Assembly: GCF_900110435.1 (NCBI RefSeq)
Contig: NZ_FODT01000008.1
Location: 1 to 64,000 of the forward strand
DNA: 64,000 nt
Reading direction: 5' to 3'
From: Rhodopseudomonas pseudopalustris
GTDB taxonomy: Bacteria; Pseudomonadota; Alphaproteobacteria; Rhizobiales; Xanthobacteraceae
A model generated the notes under the pieces. It worked only from the letters and a program-made list of their open reading frames with translations, made no database searches and was not told the origin of the DNA. The translations under genes and the position numbers were made by a program. The stretch's first letter is position 1, and each line of letters opens with the position of its first letter. Below, one piece after another: positions 8,259 to 17,729 of the stretch.

Positions 8259-9632
8259 TCACGCCGCCGCCGCAACCACGCGATTGCGACCGTCGTGCTT
8301 GGCGCGATACAAAGCGGTGTCGGCGCGCTTCAGCAGATCGCGGACCGGTTCGCCTTTGCGCTCCAGCGTCGACAGCCCGATCGAGATCGTGACCTCGATC
8401 CGCTTGGCGCCCTTCTCGATGGCGAACGGCTCGCCGGCGATCGCCCGCCGCAGCCGCTCCGCCACCATCTGCGCAACGTGCAGATCGGTCTCCGGCATCA
8501 CGATGACGAACTCCTCGCCGCCGTAGCGGCAGGCGAGGTCGATGCCGCGGATCGACTTGCGGATGCGCGTCGCGAATTCGCGCAGCACGTCGTCGCCGGC
8601 GTCGTGGCCGTAGCTGTCATTGATCGACTTGAAGAAGTCGATGTCGAGGATCATCAGCGCCAATGGCTTGCCGCGAGCGCCCGCCTGCTCGGCGAGCGTC
8701 GCGAGATGGCTTTCCATATAGCGGCGATTATGTAGCCCGGTCAGGCCATCAGTGATCGCCATCTCGATCGAATGCTGCACGTTGTCGCGCAGATGATCGG
8801 TATAGCGCCGACGGCGAATCTGCGTGCGCGCGCGCGCCAGCAGTTCGTTCTTGTCGACCGGCCGCAGCAGATAGTCGTTGACGCCGATTTCCAGTCCGCG
8901 CAGCAGCCGCGCGTTGTTCTCGGCATCGGCGATCGCGAGAATCGGCACGTGTCGGGTGCGCTCGAGCGATCGCGCCTGGCTGCACAGTCGCAGCCCATCG
9001 AAATCTTCCAGACCGAGCGAAACGATCAACAGATCGTAATTGCCCTCGGCCGCGTGAAACAGTGCCTCGGACGGATTGGCTTCAACGTCGATGTCGTGTT
9101 CGGCGGCGAGCAGCGGCGCCAGCCGCTCGTAGGACGACGGCCGGTCGTCGACCAGCAGGATGCGCCCGCCTTTACCCTGATCGGACACCGCCTCGCGCTC
9201 CGGCGCCTGCATGCCGATCTCGAGCGAGGTGATCGCGCGCATCCGCAGTTCGTCGGTCATCATCTTCAGGCGAGTCAGCGAGCGCACGCGGGCGATCAGC
9301 ACCACGTCCGACACCGGCTTGGTGAGGAAGTCGTCGGCGCCGGCCTCGAGCCCGCGCACCCGATCGGCGGGGCTGTCGAGCGCCGTCACCATCACCACAG
9401 GGATGAAATGCGTCTTCGGATTGGCCTTCAGCCGCCGGCAGACCTCGAAGCCGTCCATGTCCGGCATCATCACGTCCAGCAGCACGATGTCGCATTCCGC
9501 GCGCGCGCAGATCTCGAGCGCCTGCGCGCCATTGGACGCGGTCACGACATCGAAGTACTCCGCCGACAGCCGCGCTTCGAGCAGCCTGACGTTGGCGGGA
9601 ATGTCGTCGACCACCAGGATCCGTGCGGACAT
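8259..9632 (-). CDS. pleD: Response regulator / diguanylate cyclase PleD
   Basis: This 457-residue protein makes cyclic di-GMP and controls the motile-to-sessile switch in alphaproteobacteria. The first receiver domain (about 1-120) has phosphoacceptor D53. The second (about 155-270) lacks the acceptor: its position is S205 in LIVSLGLED, as expected for an adaptor receiver that serves dimerisation. The GGDEF domain has the active-site GGEEF at 371-375. The product-inhibition site RGID lies at 362-365, five residues before it, so feedback inhibition is expected. The ATG lies 9 bases after the divK stop, so divK and pleD form an operon. Confidence 0.96.
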   Translation of the reverse strand: MSARILVVDDIPANVRLLEARLSAEYFDVVTASNGAQALEICARAECDIVLLDVMMPDMDGFEVCRRLKANPKTHFIPVVMVTALDSPADRVRGLEAGADDFLTKPVSDVVLIARVRSLTRLKMMTDELRMRAITSLEIGMQAPEREAVSDQGKGGRILLVDDRPSSYERLAPLLAAEHDIDVEANPSEALFHAAEGNYDLLIVSLGLEDFDGLRLCSQARSLERTRHVPILAIADAENNARLLRGLEIGVNDYLLRPVDKNELLARARTQIRRRRYTDHLRDNVQHSIEMAITDGLTGLHNRRYMESHLATLAEQAGARGKPLALMILDIDFFKSINDSYGHDAGDDVLREFATRIRKSIRGIDLACRYGGEEFVIVMPETDLHVAQMVAERLRRAIAGEPFAIEKGAKRIEVTISIGLSTLERKGEPVRDLLKRADTALYRAKHDGRNRVVAAAA

Positions 9633-9641
9633 CGCCTGCTC

Positions 9642-10007
9642 CTACCCGATGAAACGGCGCACGGTTTCGATGAACTTGCCCACCGAAATCGGCTTCGACA
9701 AATAGGCCTCGCAGCCACCTTCGCGGATGCGTTCCTCATCGCCCTTCATCGCGAACGCCGTCACCGCCACCACCGGGATGTGACGCAGTTCCGGGTCGTC
9801 CTTGATCCAGCGGGTGACATCCAGACCAGATACCTGTGGCAGCTGGATGTCCATCAGGATCAGATCAGGATGCAGTTTGCGAACGAGGTCGAGCGCTTCA
9901 TAACCATTGCTCGTTCCCGCCGTCTGGTAGCCATGGGCTTCCAGCAAATCGCGGAAGAGCTTCATGTTGAGCTCGTTATCCTCGACGATCAGGACGGTTT
10001 TGGCCAT
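9642..10007 (-). CDS. divK: Single-domain response regulator DivK
   Basis: This 121-residue receiver domain has phosphoacceptor D53 in LILMDIQLP, the acidic pair E9/D10 and the conserved lysine in YLSKPIS. DivK is phosphorylated by PleC/DivJ-type kinases and controls the CtrA phosphorelay and division asymmetry. The reading frame stays open upstream to 10157, but [18 protein letters not shown] at 10007 is the canonical N-terminus. Its stop is 9 bases ahead of pleD. The divergent neighbour is the DUF3572 gene, an arrangement usual in this group. Confidence 0.96.
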   Translation of the reverse strand: MAKTVLIVEDNELNMKLFRDLLEAHGYQTAGTSNGYEALDLVRKLHPDLILMDIQLPQVSGLDVTRWIKDDPELRHIPVVAVTAFAMKGDEERIREGGCEAYLSKPISVGKFIETVRRFIG

Positions 10008-10149
10008 CCCGCCCTCCAATCCTGATACGAGAGTGCCCGCGTCTACGACCAGCGCTGCTGTTCGACAATCCGCAAGACTTGACCATGCAAGACTCGGGCA
10101 TGATTGATTAAAATAGAGACTAGAAGTTACGGAAAGGCAAACACCACCG

Positions 10150-10449
10150 ATGCCCAAACGTGTTCACAATGCCCGACAAGTTTCTGAAATCGTGGCGATT
10201 CAGGCGCTTTCCTTCATCGCGTCGGACCCCGAGCGGCTGGGCCTGTTCCTCGCCGAGACCGGGATCGGCCCGGAGACGCTGCGGCAGTCGGCCGCCGACC
10301 CGCAGTTTCTGATCAGTGTGCTGAACTTCATCATGCGCGATGACGCAACCGTGAAGGCGTTCGCGACCTCGGCCGGCCTCGACCCGACCAATGTCGCGGC
10401 CGCTTTGCAGGTGCTCGAGGATACGCCGTGGGAGAGCGATACGCCGTGA
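10150..10449 (+). CDS. DUF3572 family protein
   Basis: This 99-residue protein matches the DUF3572 pattern: [23 protein letters not shown], then a helical [13 protein letters not shown] segment and a conserved LE.TPWE-like ending. It is probably cytoplasmic and all-helical. Its function is unknown. It is usually found next to divK, as here, and divergent from it. Its stop overlaps the likely GTG start of dinB, so the two are translationally coupled. Confidence 0.85.
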   Translation: MPKRVHNARQVSEIVAIQALSFIASDPERLGLFLAETGIGPETLRQSAADPQFLISVLNFIMRDDATVKAFATSAGLDPTNVAAALQVLEDTPWESDTP

Positions 10450-11735
10450 GTGAAGCGGGGCCGCCCGGGCCGCTGTGCTTCTGTCGCGACTGCCTCACCG
10501 ATCTCGGGGCGGACGCGCGGCGCTGCAGCGCGTGCGGCTCTCCGCGACTGCTCCGCCATCGCGCGCTGTCGACGCTGACGCTCGCGCATATCGACTGCGA
10601 TGCGTTCTACGCGACAGTCGAGAAGCGCGATAATCCCGACCTCGCCGACCGGCCGGTGATCATCGGCGGCGGCAGGCGCGGCGTTGTTTCGGCCGCCTGC
10701 TACATCGCGCGCACCTTCGGCGTGCGCTCGGCGATGCCGATGTTCAAGGCGCTGGCGCTGTGCCCTTCGGCGGCTGTCGTGCGCCCCGACATGGCGAAAT
10801 ACGTCCGCGTCGGCCGCGAGGTCCGCCAGGCGATGCTGCAACTCACGCCGCTGGTCGAGCCGCTGTCGATCGATGAGGCGTTTCTCGATCTGTCCGGCAC
10901 CGAGCGGATGCACGGCGCGATCGCCGCCAAGGTATTGGCGCGGTTCGCCCGCGACATCGAACGCGACATCGGCATCACCGTGTCGGTGGGCCTGTCGTGC
11001 AACAAATTCCTCGCCAAGATCGCCTCCGACCTCGACAAGCCGCGCGGTTTCGCCACGCTCGATCAGGACGATGCGAAAGCGATGCTGGGGCCCCGCCCCG
11101 TGAGCTTCATCTTCGGCGTCGGCCCCGCGACGGCGGCTCGGGTCGCTCAGTACGGCTTCCGCACCATCGCCGATCTGCAGAAAGCCGACGAGATCGACCT
11201 GATGCGGCAGTTCGGCGACGAAGGACGGCGACTGTGGCGGCTCGCCCGCGGCATCGACAATCGCAAGGTCGTGCCGGATCGCGGCGCCAAGTCGATCTCC
11301 AATGAAACCACCTTCGAGACCGACATCCGCGATCTGGAGACGCTGGAACGGATCCTGTGGCGACTGTCGGACAAGGTATCGTCGCGGCTGAAAAGCGCCG
11401 GCCTCGCCGGTTCGACCATCACGTTGAAACTGAAGTCGAGCGACTTTCGCCAGCGCACCCGCTCGCAGACGATTCACGCGCCGACCCAGCTCGCTAATCG
11501 CATTTTCGCGGTGTCGCGCGAGATGCTGGTCAAGGAAATCGACGGCACCGCCTTCCGCCTGATCGGTACCGGCGTCAGCGCGCTGACCGAACAGGCACAG
11601 GCCGACGAGGCCGACATGCTGGATGCCCGCGCCGCGACCGCCGAGCGCGCGATCGACGATCTGCGCAAGAAGTTCGGTGACGCCGCGGTGATCCGCGGCC
11701 TCGCCTATAACGGACCGGACAAGCCGCGGAGTTAG
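10446..11735 (+). CDS. dinB: DNA polymerase IV (Y-family)
   Basis: This Y-family translesion polymerase of about 429 residues has HIDCDAFYATVE with the first catalytic aspartates and SIDEAFLDLSG with the DE pair. A helix-hairpin-helix follows (FIFGVGPATAARV) and then the little-finger domain. Unusually for plain E. coli DinB, it has an N-terminal zinc knuckle (C13, C16, C27, C30), a feature seen in many Rhizobiales DinB proteins. The frame is open back to a GTG at 10428. I prefer the GTG at 10446, which overlaps the DUF3572 TGA (GTGA) and has GGGAG 10 bases upstream. No LexA site was recognised upstream. Confidence 0.94.
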   Translation: MSEAGPPGPLCFCRDCLTDLGADARRCSACGSPRLLRHRALSTLTLAHIDCDAFYATVEKRDNPDLADRPVIIGGGRRGVVSAACYIARTFGVRSAMPMFKALALCPSAAVVRPDMAKYVRVGREVRQAMLQLTPLVEPLSIDEAFLDLSGTERMHGAIAAKVLARFARDIERDIGITVSVGLSCNKFLAKIASDLDKPRGFATLDQDDAKAMLGPRPVSFIFGVGPATAARVAQYGFRTIADLQKADEIDLMRQFGDEGRRLWRLARGIDNRKVVPDRGAKSISNETTFETDIRDLETLERILWRLSDKVSSRLKSAGLAGSTITLKLKSSDFRQRTRSQTIHAPTQLANRIFAVSREMLVKEIDGTAFRLIGTGVSALTEQAQADEADMLDARAATAERAIDDLRKKFGDAAVIRGLAYNGPDKPRS

Positions 11736-11763
11736 TTCGAACTCATCATGGCCACAAGGTCTG

Positions 11764-11804
11764 CGTCGTCCTGAGGCGCTCGCGCAGCGAGGCTCGAAGG
11801 ACGG
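11764..11804. repeat. Dispersed repeat (GTCCTGAGGCGCTCGCGCAGCG family), copy 1
   Basis: GTCGTCCTGAGGCGCTCGCG followed by CAGCGAGGCTCGAAGGA. The same element is found inverted at 22889-22932. It lies between convergent dinB and eipB. Such 'cctgaggcgc...tcgaagga' elements are frequent in Bradyrhizobiaceae intergenic DNA. Confidence 0.55.
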
Positions 11805-11896
11805 GCCGGGAAACCGCCTTCGCCCTTGGAGACGCGGCTTCGCCGCGCCTCAGCGGTGACGGCTTCCTCCGCGCTCATCGCACGGCTGCGCCCACC

Positions 11897-12763
11897 CTAC
11901 TTACACGGCTTGTTCGATTTGACATCGAACTTGCCCAGCGCGCCGGCCAGGACGAAATCATTGTAGTCGAGCACCAGCGAGCGGGACACGCCGTTCTCGT
12001 AGAGCTCGAACGACATCGCATAGACAGGCGTCTGCTCACCGGAATTTGCCTTGGCTTCATGATCGTAGTAGCTCACCGTCACCGGCCATCGCGTCAGCGG
12101 CTTCATAGCGGCGTCGGAAGTCGACGGGTCCGGCGGAGATCCGGCGCGGTCGCCGGGGATCGCCTGCCCGATCACGGTCAGCGTGTTGTAGACCTTCTCG
12201 CCATTGTCCGAGCCGTCATAGACCTGCAGCTCGAGCAACGTCTTGCCGTCGCGCGCCGCGGCGATGATGCGTTCGATCTGCTCGGTCGGAAACACCGTCT
12301 TGCCGTCGAGCGTGAAGGTCTTTTGCACCGGCTGCTTCAGCTTGACGGTGATGGTGTCTCCGGTCCGCTCCGCGACGCCGTCGACGTCGGTCGGATCGGA
12401 GTCGTTCATCTTGGTATCGATCTTGAAGCGATAGCTCTTGCCGGCGGCGTCCTCCCAGCTCGACGAGCGCAGGTCGCTCAGCGTGTTCTTGCCCTCGCCG
12501 CTCTCGATCTCGGAGACCTGGCGGAAGTCCGAGGTATAGCCCTCGCAGGCATTGCCGGAGAAATTGTACAGGATGCGGCCGCGGACGGTGTTGACCGAGG
12601 CGTTGTTGCGCGTCTTCAGCAGGCTGAGGTCGTACAGCGCCTGATGCGGCAGGAAGGCGACGTTGGGACTGGCGATCGCGGGCGTTCCGCCCAACGCGCC
12701 GGCGCCGACCATCGTCATCGCCAACGCACCCAGGCGGAGGCTCGTGTGTCGTGTCATGCGCAT
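11897..12763 (-). CDS. eipB: Cell envelope integrity protein EipB (DUF1849)
   Basis: This 288-residue secreted protein starts with a signal peptide (MRMTRHTSLRLGALAMTMVG..., cleavage near the AIAS at about 30). The body matches DUF1849/EipB, a periplasmic beta-spiral protein needed for envelope integrity in Brucella: FLPHQALYDLSL near the mature N-terminus, a central C in GNACEGYTSDFR, and a C-terminal Cys in NKPCK that would allow the family's disulphide. The ATG at 12763 has a good AAGGAG ribosome-binding site; the frame is open further upstream but without a start context. It stands alone on its strand. Confidence 0.88.
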   Translation of the reverse strand: MRMTRHTSLRLGALAMTMVGAGALGGTPAIASPNVAFLPHQALYDLSLLKTRNNASVNTVRGRILYNFSGNACEGYTSDFRQVSEIESGEGKNTLSDLRSSSWEDAAGKSYRFKIDTKMNDSDPTDVDGVAERTGDTITVKLKQPVQKTFTLDGKTVFPTEQIERIIAAARDGKTLLELQVYDGSDNGEKVYNTLTVIGQAIPGDRAGSPPDPSTSDAAMKPLTRWPVTVSYYDHEAKANSGEQTPVYAMSFELYENGVSRSLVLDYNDFVLAGALGKFDVKSNKPCK

Positions 12764-13054
12764 GTCGTCTCCTTGAAACCGGACAGTTGAGGATAGTAAG
12801 CGTGCTGTCGCGCCGCAACGGCGCTGATCGATGGAACACCCGATTGCGGTGAAATCGCGGAGCATTTGGTTCAAACTTGCCTGATCCGGCGATCGAGCTG
12901 GCCGCCCGGATCAAGACCGGTGCCGCGCGATTTGCTTGGGGCGCGCCTTGCTTGCAAGACCCGGCGCAATCGGCCAAACAGGTCCAGCCCGGAGGCGTTG
13001 CCGCCTGGGGATGCGACGAACAGAACATCTGACGAACAGAAATCGGGGACCGCT

Positions 13055-13522
13055 ATGACCGGAGTGATCGAGCAGAAACTCACCGCGCAGGGAATCGTCC
13101 TGCCCGAACCCACCAGCCCGGTCGCGAATTACGTCGGCTTCGTGCGCACCGGAAATTTGCTGGTGGTGTCCGGTCAGATTTGCTTCGACGGCGAAGGCAA
13201 GCTGATCGCCAAGGGCAAGCTCGGCGCGGGCGTCAGCATCGAACAGGGTAACGCTGCGGCGCGCGGCTGCGCGATCAATCTGCTGGCGCAGCTCAAGGCC
13301 GCGCTCGGCGATCTCGACAAGGTGGTGCGCGTGGTCCGCCTCGGTGGCTTCATCAACTCGACGCCGGATTTCATCGACGGTCCGAAGGTGATGAACGGCG
13401 CGTCCGACCTGATGGTCGCCGCGTTCGGCGACAAGGGCCGCCACGCCCGGACCACGATCGGCGTCGCCTCGCTGCCGGCCGACGCCGCCGTCGAGGTCGA
13501 GGGCCTGTTCGAAGTCGCCTGA
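13055..13522 (+). CDS. RidA family (YjgF/YER057c) protein
   Basis: This 155-residue protein shows the RidA pattern NYVGFVRTGNLLVVSGQICF, AARGCAINLLAQLKAALGDLD, and a C-terminal HARTTIGVASLPADAAVEVEG. RidA proteins deaminate reactive enamine/imine intermediates. The length and the weaker C-terminal arginine motif fit the longer RidA subfamily of about 150 residues. The ATG at 13055 has GGGGAC just upstream; the longer open frame from 12866 is not supported. The glycerophosphodiesterase gene follows after 15 bases on the same strand. Confidence 0.9.
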   Translation: MTGVIEQKLTAQGIVLPEPTSPVANYVGFVRTGNLLVVSGQICFDGEGKLIAKGKLGAGVSIEQGNAAARGCAINLLAQLKAALGDLDKVVRVVRLGGFINSTPDFIDGPKVMNGASDLMVAAFGDKGRHARTTIGVASLPADAAVEVEGLFEVA

Positions 13523-13537
13523 TCCGGACCGACAGCG

Positions 13538-14290
13538 ATGCGCGCTCCCGACTGGCTGACGGCTCGTCCGATCGCGCATCGCGGATTGCATGACCGCGCC
13601 CGCGGCGTGATCGAGAACATGCCGGCGGCGATCAGCGCCGCGGTCGCCGGCAACTTCGCCATCGAGGTGGACATCCAGCTCACCGCCGACGGCGAGGCGA
13701 TGGTGCATCATGACGACACGCTCGGTCGGCTCAATCAAGGCAGCGCCGCCCTGCTCGATCTGACGGCGGCCGAGCTCAGGCAGGTCCGGTTCAACGACAC
13801 CGCCGAGCGCATGATGACGCTGGGCGATCTCTGCGATCTGGTCGGCGGCCGGGTGCCGCTGGTGATCGAGCTGAAGAGCCATTTTGACGGCGACCGAAAG
13901 CTCGCCTCGCGACTGACGCAGGTGCTCGCGTCCTATCGCGGCCCGGCCGCCGCCATGTCGTTCGACCCAGACCAGGTGCTGGCGTTGCGCCAGCTCGCCC
14001 CGAACCTGGTCCGCGGCATCACCGCCGAACGCAGCTACGACGACGCCTATTGGGCCAAGCTCAACGAGGCCCAGCGCAACCCGATGCTCGCGCTGCGCCA
14101 CGGGCTGCGCACGCAGCCGCATTTCGTCGCCTATCGTGTCGACGATCTCCCTGCCCCTCCGCCGTGGATCGCGCGCAATGTCTTCGGCTGTGCGCTGCTG
14201 GCCTGGACGGTGCGAACGCCAGAGCAGCGCACCCGCGCCGCGCGTCATGCCGACCAGATGATCTTCGAAGGATTCGTTCCGGAACCTTGA
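13538..14290 (+). CDS. Glycerophosphodiester phosphodiesterase
   Basis: This 250-residue GDPD enzyme hydrolyses deacylated phospholipids to glycerol-3-phosphate and an alcohol. The conserved catalytic set is visible: HRG at 14-16, EN at 27-28, E43 and D45 in AIEVDIQ, and HHDD at 57-60. There is no signal peptide, so it is a cytoplasmic form. It starts 15 bases after the RidA gene and is probably cotranscribed with it. The next gene starts about 94 bases on. Confidence 0.93.
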   Translation: MRAPDWLTARPIAHRGLHDRARGVIENMPAAISAAVAGNFAIEVDIQLTADGEAMVHHDDTLGRLNQGSAALLDLTAAELRQVRFNDTAERMMTLGDLCDLVGGRVPLVIELKSHFDGDRKLASRLTQVLASYRGPAAAMSFDPDQVLALRQLAPNLVRGITAERSYDDAYWAKLNEAQRNPMLALRHGLRTQPHFVAYRVDDLPAPPPWIARNVFGCALLAWTVRTPEQRTRAARHADQMIFEGFVPEP

Positions 14291-14383
14291 TGCTCCGACG
14301 CCCTTGCGGCTTGCTCCGGAAATGCACAATCTCTGAGAATGACGCTCACCTGCATTGATCGCCCCAGCGACCGGTCTGGCTGA

Positions 14384-15619
14384 TTGACCAGCTTATCCGA
14401 CATCGTTCTCGAAGCCGTCCCCTCGGTCGACGCCATCGCCGCCGCCGATTGGGATGCCTGCGCGCGCGCTGCGCTGGCGCCCGAGCCACCCTCATCCGCA
14501 GCTTCAGCCAGCTCCTGTACGACTTCCAGAACGGCCTATAATCCATTCATGTCGCACGCGTTTTTCTCCGCACTTGAGAGATCGCATTCAGCTTGCGCGC
14601 GAACCGGTTGGGGGCCAAGGCATCTCGTTGCAAAACGGGAGGGAGAGACCGTCGGAATCGTACCGTGCTACCTCAAATCGCATTCCCAAGGTGAGTACGT
14701 GTTCGACCGCGGCTGGGCCGACGCCTATCAGCGCGCCGGCGGCAGCTACTATCCGAAGCTGCAGGTCTCGGTCCCGTTTACGCCGGCGACCGGCCCGCGG
14801 CTCCTGATCCGCGAGGGCGGCGACGCCGATCAGGTGGCCATGGCGCTGTCGGGCGGGCTGGTGGCGCTGTGCGGGCTGAGCAAAGCGTCGTCGGCGCATG
14901 TCACATTCGCTCGCGAAAGCGAGTGGCGCTTCCTCGCCGCGCAAGGTTTCCTGCAGCGGACCGACCAGCAATTCCACTGGCACAATGCCGGCTACCACAG
15001 CTTCGACGATTTCCTCGCCACCCTCGCCTCGCGGCATCGCAAGGCGATCAAGCGCGAGCGCCGCGACGCGACCCTCAATGGCATCAGCATCCACTGCCTG
15101 ACCGGCCGCGACATCACCGAAGACGCCTGGGACGCGTTCTTCGAATTCTACATCGAGACCGGCTCACGCAAATGGGGCCGCCCCTATCTCACCCGGGCGT
15201 TCTATTCGCTGATCGGCGAAAGCATGGCCGACGACGTGCTGCTCGTGATGGCGAAGCGCAACGGCCGCTGGATCGCCGGCGCGATCAACTTCATCGGCGG
15301 CGACACGCTGTTCGGACGGCACTGGGGCGCGATCGAGCATCACCCGTTTCTGCATTTCGAGGTGTGCTATTATCAGGCGATCGAGTTCGCGATCGCCCGC
15401 TGCCTTGCGACCGTCGAGGCCGGCGCGCAGGGCGAGCACAAGATTGCGCGCGGCTACCTGCCGCAGACCACCTACTCCGCGCATTACATCGCCGATCCCG
15501 CGCTGCGCCGCGCCATCGCGGATTATCTCAAGCGCGAACGCATGTATGTCGACGAGATGGGCCGCGAACTGACGGAAGCCGGCCCGTTCCGCAAGAGCGA
15601 CGCCGCCGATCCGGCTTGA
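14384..15619 (+). CDS. FemAB-like GNAT acyltransferase (DUF482)
   Basis: This 411-residue protein belongs to the peptidogalycan biosynthesis/recognition (DUF482, COG3146) family. These proteins carry two GNAT folds like FemAB aminoacyltransferases. Family features include SHAFFSALERSHS near the N-terminus, KSHSQGEYVFDRGWADAYQRAG, HWHNAGYHSFDDFLATLASRHRKAIKRERR and the C-terminal EAGAQGEHKIARGYLP with TYSAHYI. The substrate is not established. The start appears to be TTG at 14384, since no in-frame ATG or GTG gives a full N-terminus. The HIT gene follows 48 bases later on the same strand. Confidence 0.85.
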   Translation: MTSLSDIVLEAVPSVDAIAAADWDACARAALAPEPPSSAASASSCTTSRTAYNPFMSHAFFSALERSHSACARTGWGPRHLVAKREGETVGIVPCYLKSHSQGEYVFDRGWADAYQRAGGSYYPKLQVSVPFTPATGPRLLIREGGDADQVAMALSGGLVALCGLSKASSAHVTFARESEWRFLAAQGFLQRTDQQFHWHNAGYHSFDDFLATLASRHRKAIKRERRDATLNGISIHCLTGRDITEDAWDAFFEFYIETGSRKWGRPYLTRAFYSLIGESMADDVLLVMAKRNGRWIAGAINFIGGDTLFGRHWGAIEHHPFLHFEVCYYQAIEFAIARCLATVEAGAQGEHKIARGYLPQTTYSAHYIADPALRRAIADYLKRERMYVDEMGRELTEAGPFRKSDAADPA

Positions 15620-15667
15620 CCGGTTCGCGCGCCGCAGCGAAAGTCCCGGCGCAACTCTGGAGCCGCC

Positions 15668-16096
15668 ATGACCGCCTACGATCCGAACAACATCTTCGCC
15701 AAGATCCTGCGTGGCGAGTTCTCCTGCCACAAGGTCTACGAAGACGACCACGTGCTGGCCTTCCTCGACATCATGCCGCGGGCGCCGGGTCACACGCTGG
15801 TGATCCCGAAGGCCCCGGCGCGCAACATCCTCGACATCTCTGCGGAAGACTTCGCCCATGTGGCGCGCGGCGCGCACAAGATCGCCCACGCGGCGATGCA
15901 GGCCTTCAAGGCAGACGGCATCGTGGTGCAGCAGTTCAGCGAGCCCGCCGCCGGTCAGGTGGTCTATCACCTGCACATGCACGTGATGCCGCGCCACGAC
16001 GGCGTGCCGCTGCTGCCGCCGGCGAGCCGCCGGGAAGAAACCGATGTCCTGGAGCGCCACGCCGAGAAACTCATTGCGGCGTTGCAGACGGCGTGA
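15668..16096 (+). CDS. HIT family nucleotide hydrolase
   Basis: This 142-residue histidine-triad protein has the active-site H101-x-H103-x-H105 in YHLHMHVMPRHD. The N-terminus is typical (NNIFAKILRGEFSCHKVYEDDHVLAFLDI). Bacterial members hydrolyse AMP-linked compounds such as adenosine phosphoramidates or dinucleoside polyphosphates. It is the usual length and cytoplasmic. The ATG has a GGAGCC ribosome-binding site. It converges on trmO, with only 9 bases between the stops. Confidence 0.95.
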   Translation: MTAYDPNNIFAKILRGEFSCHKVYEDDHVLAFLDIMPRAPGHTLVIPKAPARNILDISAEDFAHVARGAHKIAHAAMQAFKADGIVVQQFSEPAAGQVVYHLHMHVMPRHDGVPLLPPASRREETDVLERHAEKLIAALQTA

Positions 16097-16105
16097 GGCC
16101 GCTGG

Positions 16106-16567
16106 CTACTTCACCATCGAATGTACACAACGGTCCGGTTTGAGATCGATCAGCGGGGTTTGGTCGAGGCAATCCAGCCCCCGGACAAGCACCGTCGATC
16201 CCTCGATCCCGACCAGAGCGGCTGCCGAGATGCCGATCGGATTCGGCCGCAGCGGCGAGCGCAACGCAAAGGTGCCGCGCGGTCCGTCGTGGCCGTGGCC
16301 GCGCTGGATCACCAGATCGCGCCGCGCCTGATGCAGCCAGTACACCACTTGAAGCTGGGTGAATTTTTCGAGCCCGAGCAGCGCCTGCGTCCACGGCTCG
16401 AAAATCTCAAGCCGGCACACCGGACCGTCGAGACTACCCTGCCGCGGCGTCTCGCCACGCGAGGTCCAGGGCGTCCGGATCCGGCCGATGAAGACCAGTC
16501 CCGCATCGGTCGGCGGCGGCGGCGTGACGGTGACTTCACCTTCGCGGATGTCATCGGTGGCGGTCAT
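16106..16567 (-). CDS. trmO: tRNA t6A37 N6-methyltransferase TrmO (TsaA)
   Basis: This 153-residue TsaA/VirR-fold protein has the family motifs: FIGRIRTPW near the N-terminus, CRLEIFEPWTQAL, LQVVYWLHQARRDL, the signature GTFALRSPLRPNPIGIS, and the closing TPLIDLKPD. TrmO uses S-adenosylmethionine to methylate threonylcarbamoyladenosine at position 37 of tRNA-Thr. I chose the ATG at 16567, which has GGGGAA about 8 bases upstream; an in-frame ATG two codons earlier (16573) lies too close to that site. The frame continues open far upstream but as a shadow. Confidence 0.92.
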   Translation of the reverse strand: MTATDDIREGEVTVTPPPPTDAGLVFIGRIRTPWTSRGETPRQGSLDGPVCRLEIFEPWTQALLGLEKFTQLQVVYWLHQARRDLVIQRGHGHDGPRGTFALRSPLRPNPIGISAAALVGIEGSTVLVRGLDCLDQTPLIDLKPDRCVHSMVK

Positions 16568-16647
16568 GCCCATTCCCCGGATTTGGCGTCGAAATCGACC
16601 CAACCTAACCGGATGGAGCCGTCTGGCAACCACAGCAAAAGGTGAAC

Positions 16648-16992
16648 TCAGCCCAGCCACCATTGCCCGGCGATCAGCACCGCCTCGCCAGCGATCACGC
16701 CGATCAGGATCGAACGCCTGACCGCGATGAAGGCAAGCAGTCCGGCCGCCACTGCGCCGTAGCGCAGCAGCGCCGGCACGCTCGCCAGCGCGCCCGGCGG
16801 CAGTACCAGAATCTGCGCGATGACGCCGGCGAGGATCGCGGTGGCGACCGCGCGCACCCAGATCAGCAGCTCGGAGCCTTCGTCGATGCCCCCGCCGAGC
16901 CACAGCCCGAGCATCCGCCAGATCTCGTTGGGCAGAAATCCCGCCAGCACCAGCACGACCAGCGCCTGCCATTCACCGATGAAGCCGCTCAT
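16648..16992 (-). CDS. azlD: AzlD family branched-chain amino acid transporter subunit
   Basis: This 114-residue membrane protein has four predicted hydrophobic segments and the AzlD signature VLAGFLPNEIWRMLGLWLGG. AzlD pairs with AzlC to export branched-chain amino acids in characterised systems. Its ATG overlaps the azlC stop by four bases (16989-16992), so the pair is translationally coupled. The substrate here is inferred from family only. Confidence 0.92.
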   Translation of the reverse strand: MSGFIGEWQALVVLVLAGFLPNEIWRMLGLWLGGGIDEGSELLIWVRAVATAILAGVIAQILVLPPGALASVPALLRYGAVAAGLLAFIAVRRSILIGVIAGEAVLIAGQWWLG

Positions 16993-17729
16993 GCGCGCCT
17001 CTGCCGGAAGCGATGGACGCCATAGGCGATGGTGCCGGCCGAGACGCCGCTGATCAGAACATCGACGCCGGTGTTGAACAGCGCCACCAGCGGAAACAAA
17101 GCGAGGCCAAGTCCGAGCGCGACGACGTCCGCGATCTCGCGACAGTTGCGCGCGGTGGACAAGAGAAACGCCAGCGGCGTCAGCAGCAGCACCGCCGCGC
17201 CGAACAGCTTCGGCAGATTGGCGGCGAGCGCGTAGCCGATCACATTGGCGATCATGCACACCGAGATGAGTCCGGTGCCGAGCCCGTTGGCGAACGCGAT
17301 CCGCCGCTCGCGCGGCACTTGCGGCAGCAGCCGGAAGCACTCGACCCACATCGTTACCGCGACGAAATGCGCCGGCAGCACCAGATGACGCAGTTTGGTG
17401 TCCGACGTGCGCAGCATCGGCAACACCGACACCACCATCGGAAACAGCCGGATCGCGCTGACGGTCACCGCGATCGCCGCCTGCAACACGGTGGCGCCGG
17501 AGCCGAGCGTCGAGATCAGGATGATCTGCGCCGGGCCCGCCCACACCAGCAACGTGCTGAGCAGCAGCCAGCCGAGGCTGAAGCCGCTGTCGTGCGCGAG
17601 CGCACCGATGCCGATGAAGGTTGCGAACAGCACCATCGACAACACCGAGCTGGCGACAGCGCGCAGGCCCTGCAGATAGGCGCGTGTCGGGCTCTGCCAG
17701 CGCGGGGCATCGTGGGGAGGAAGCGCCAT
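16989..17729 (-). CDS. azlC: AzlC family branched-chain amino acid permease
   Basis: This 246-residue integral membrane protein has the AzlC features: an early G(I)GALAHDSGFSLGWLLLSTLLVWAGPAQ stretch and an ISAIRLFPM-like segment (VTVSAIRLFPMVVS) followed by further helices to about residue 235. AzlC is the large subunit of a branched-chain amino acid exporter. It is first in the azlCD pair and is transcribed away from the PilZ gene at 17880. Confidence 0.92.
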   Translation of the reverse strand: MALPPHDAPRWQSPTRAYLQGLRAVASSVLSMVLFATFIGIGALAHDSGFSLGWLLLSTLLVWAGPAQIILISTLGSGATVLQAAIAVTVSAIRLFPMVVSVLPMLRTSDTKLRHLVLPAHFVAVTMWVECFRLLPQVPRERRIAFANGLGTGLISVCMIANVIGYALAANLPKLFGAAVLLLTPLAFLLSTARNCREIADVVALGLGLALFPLVALFNTGVDVLISGVSAGTIAYGVHRFRQRRA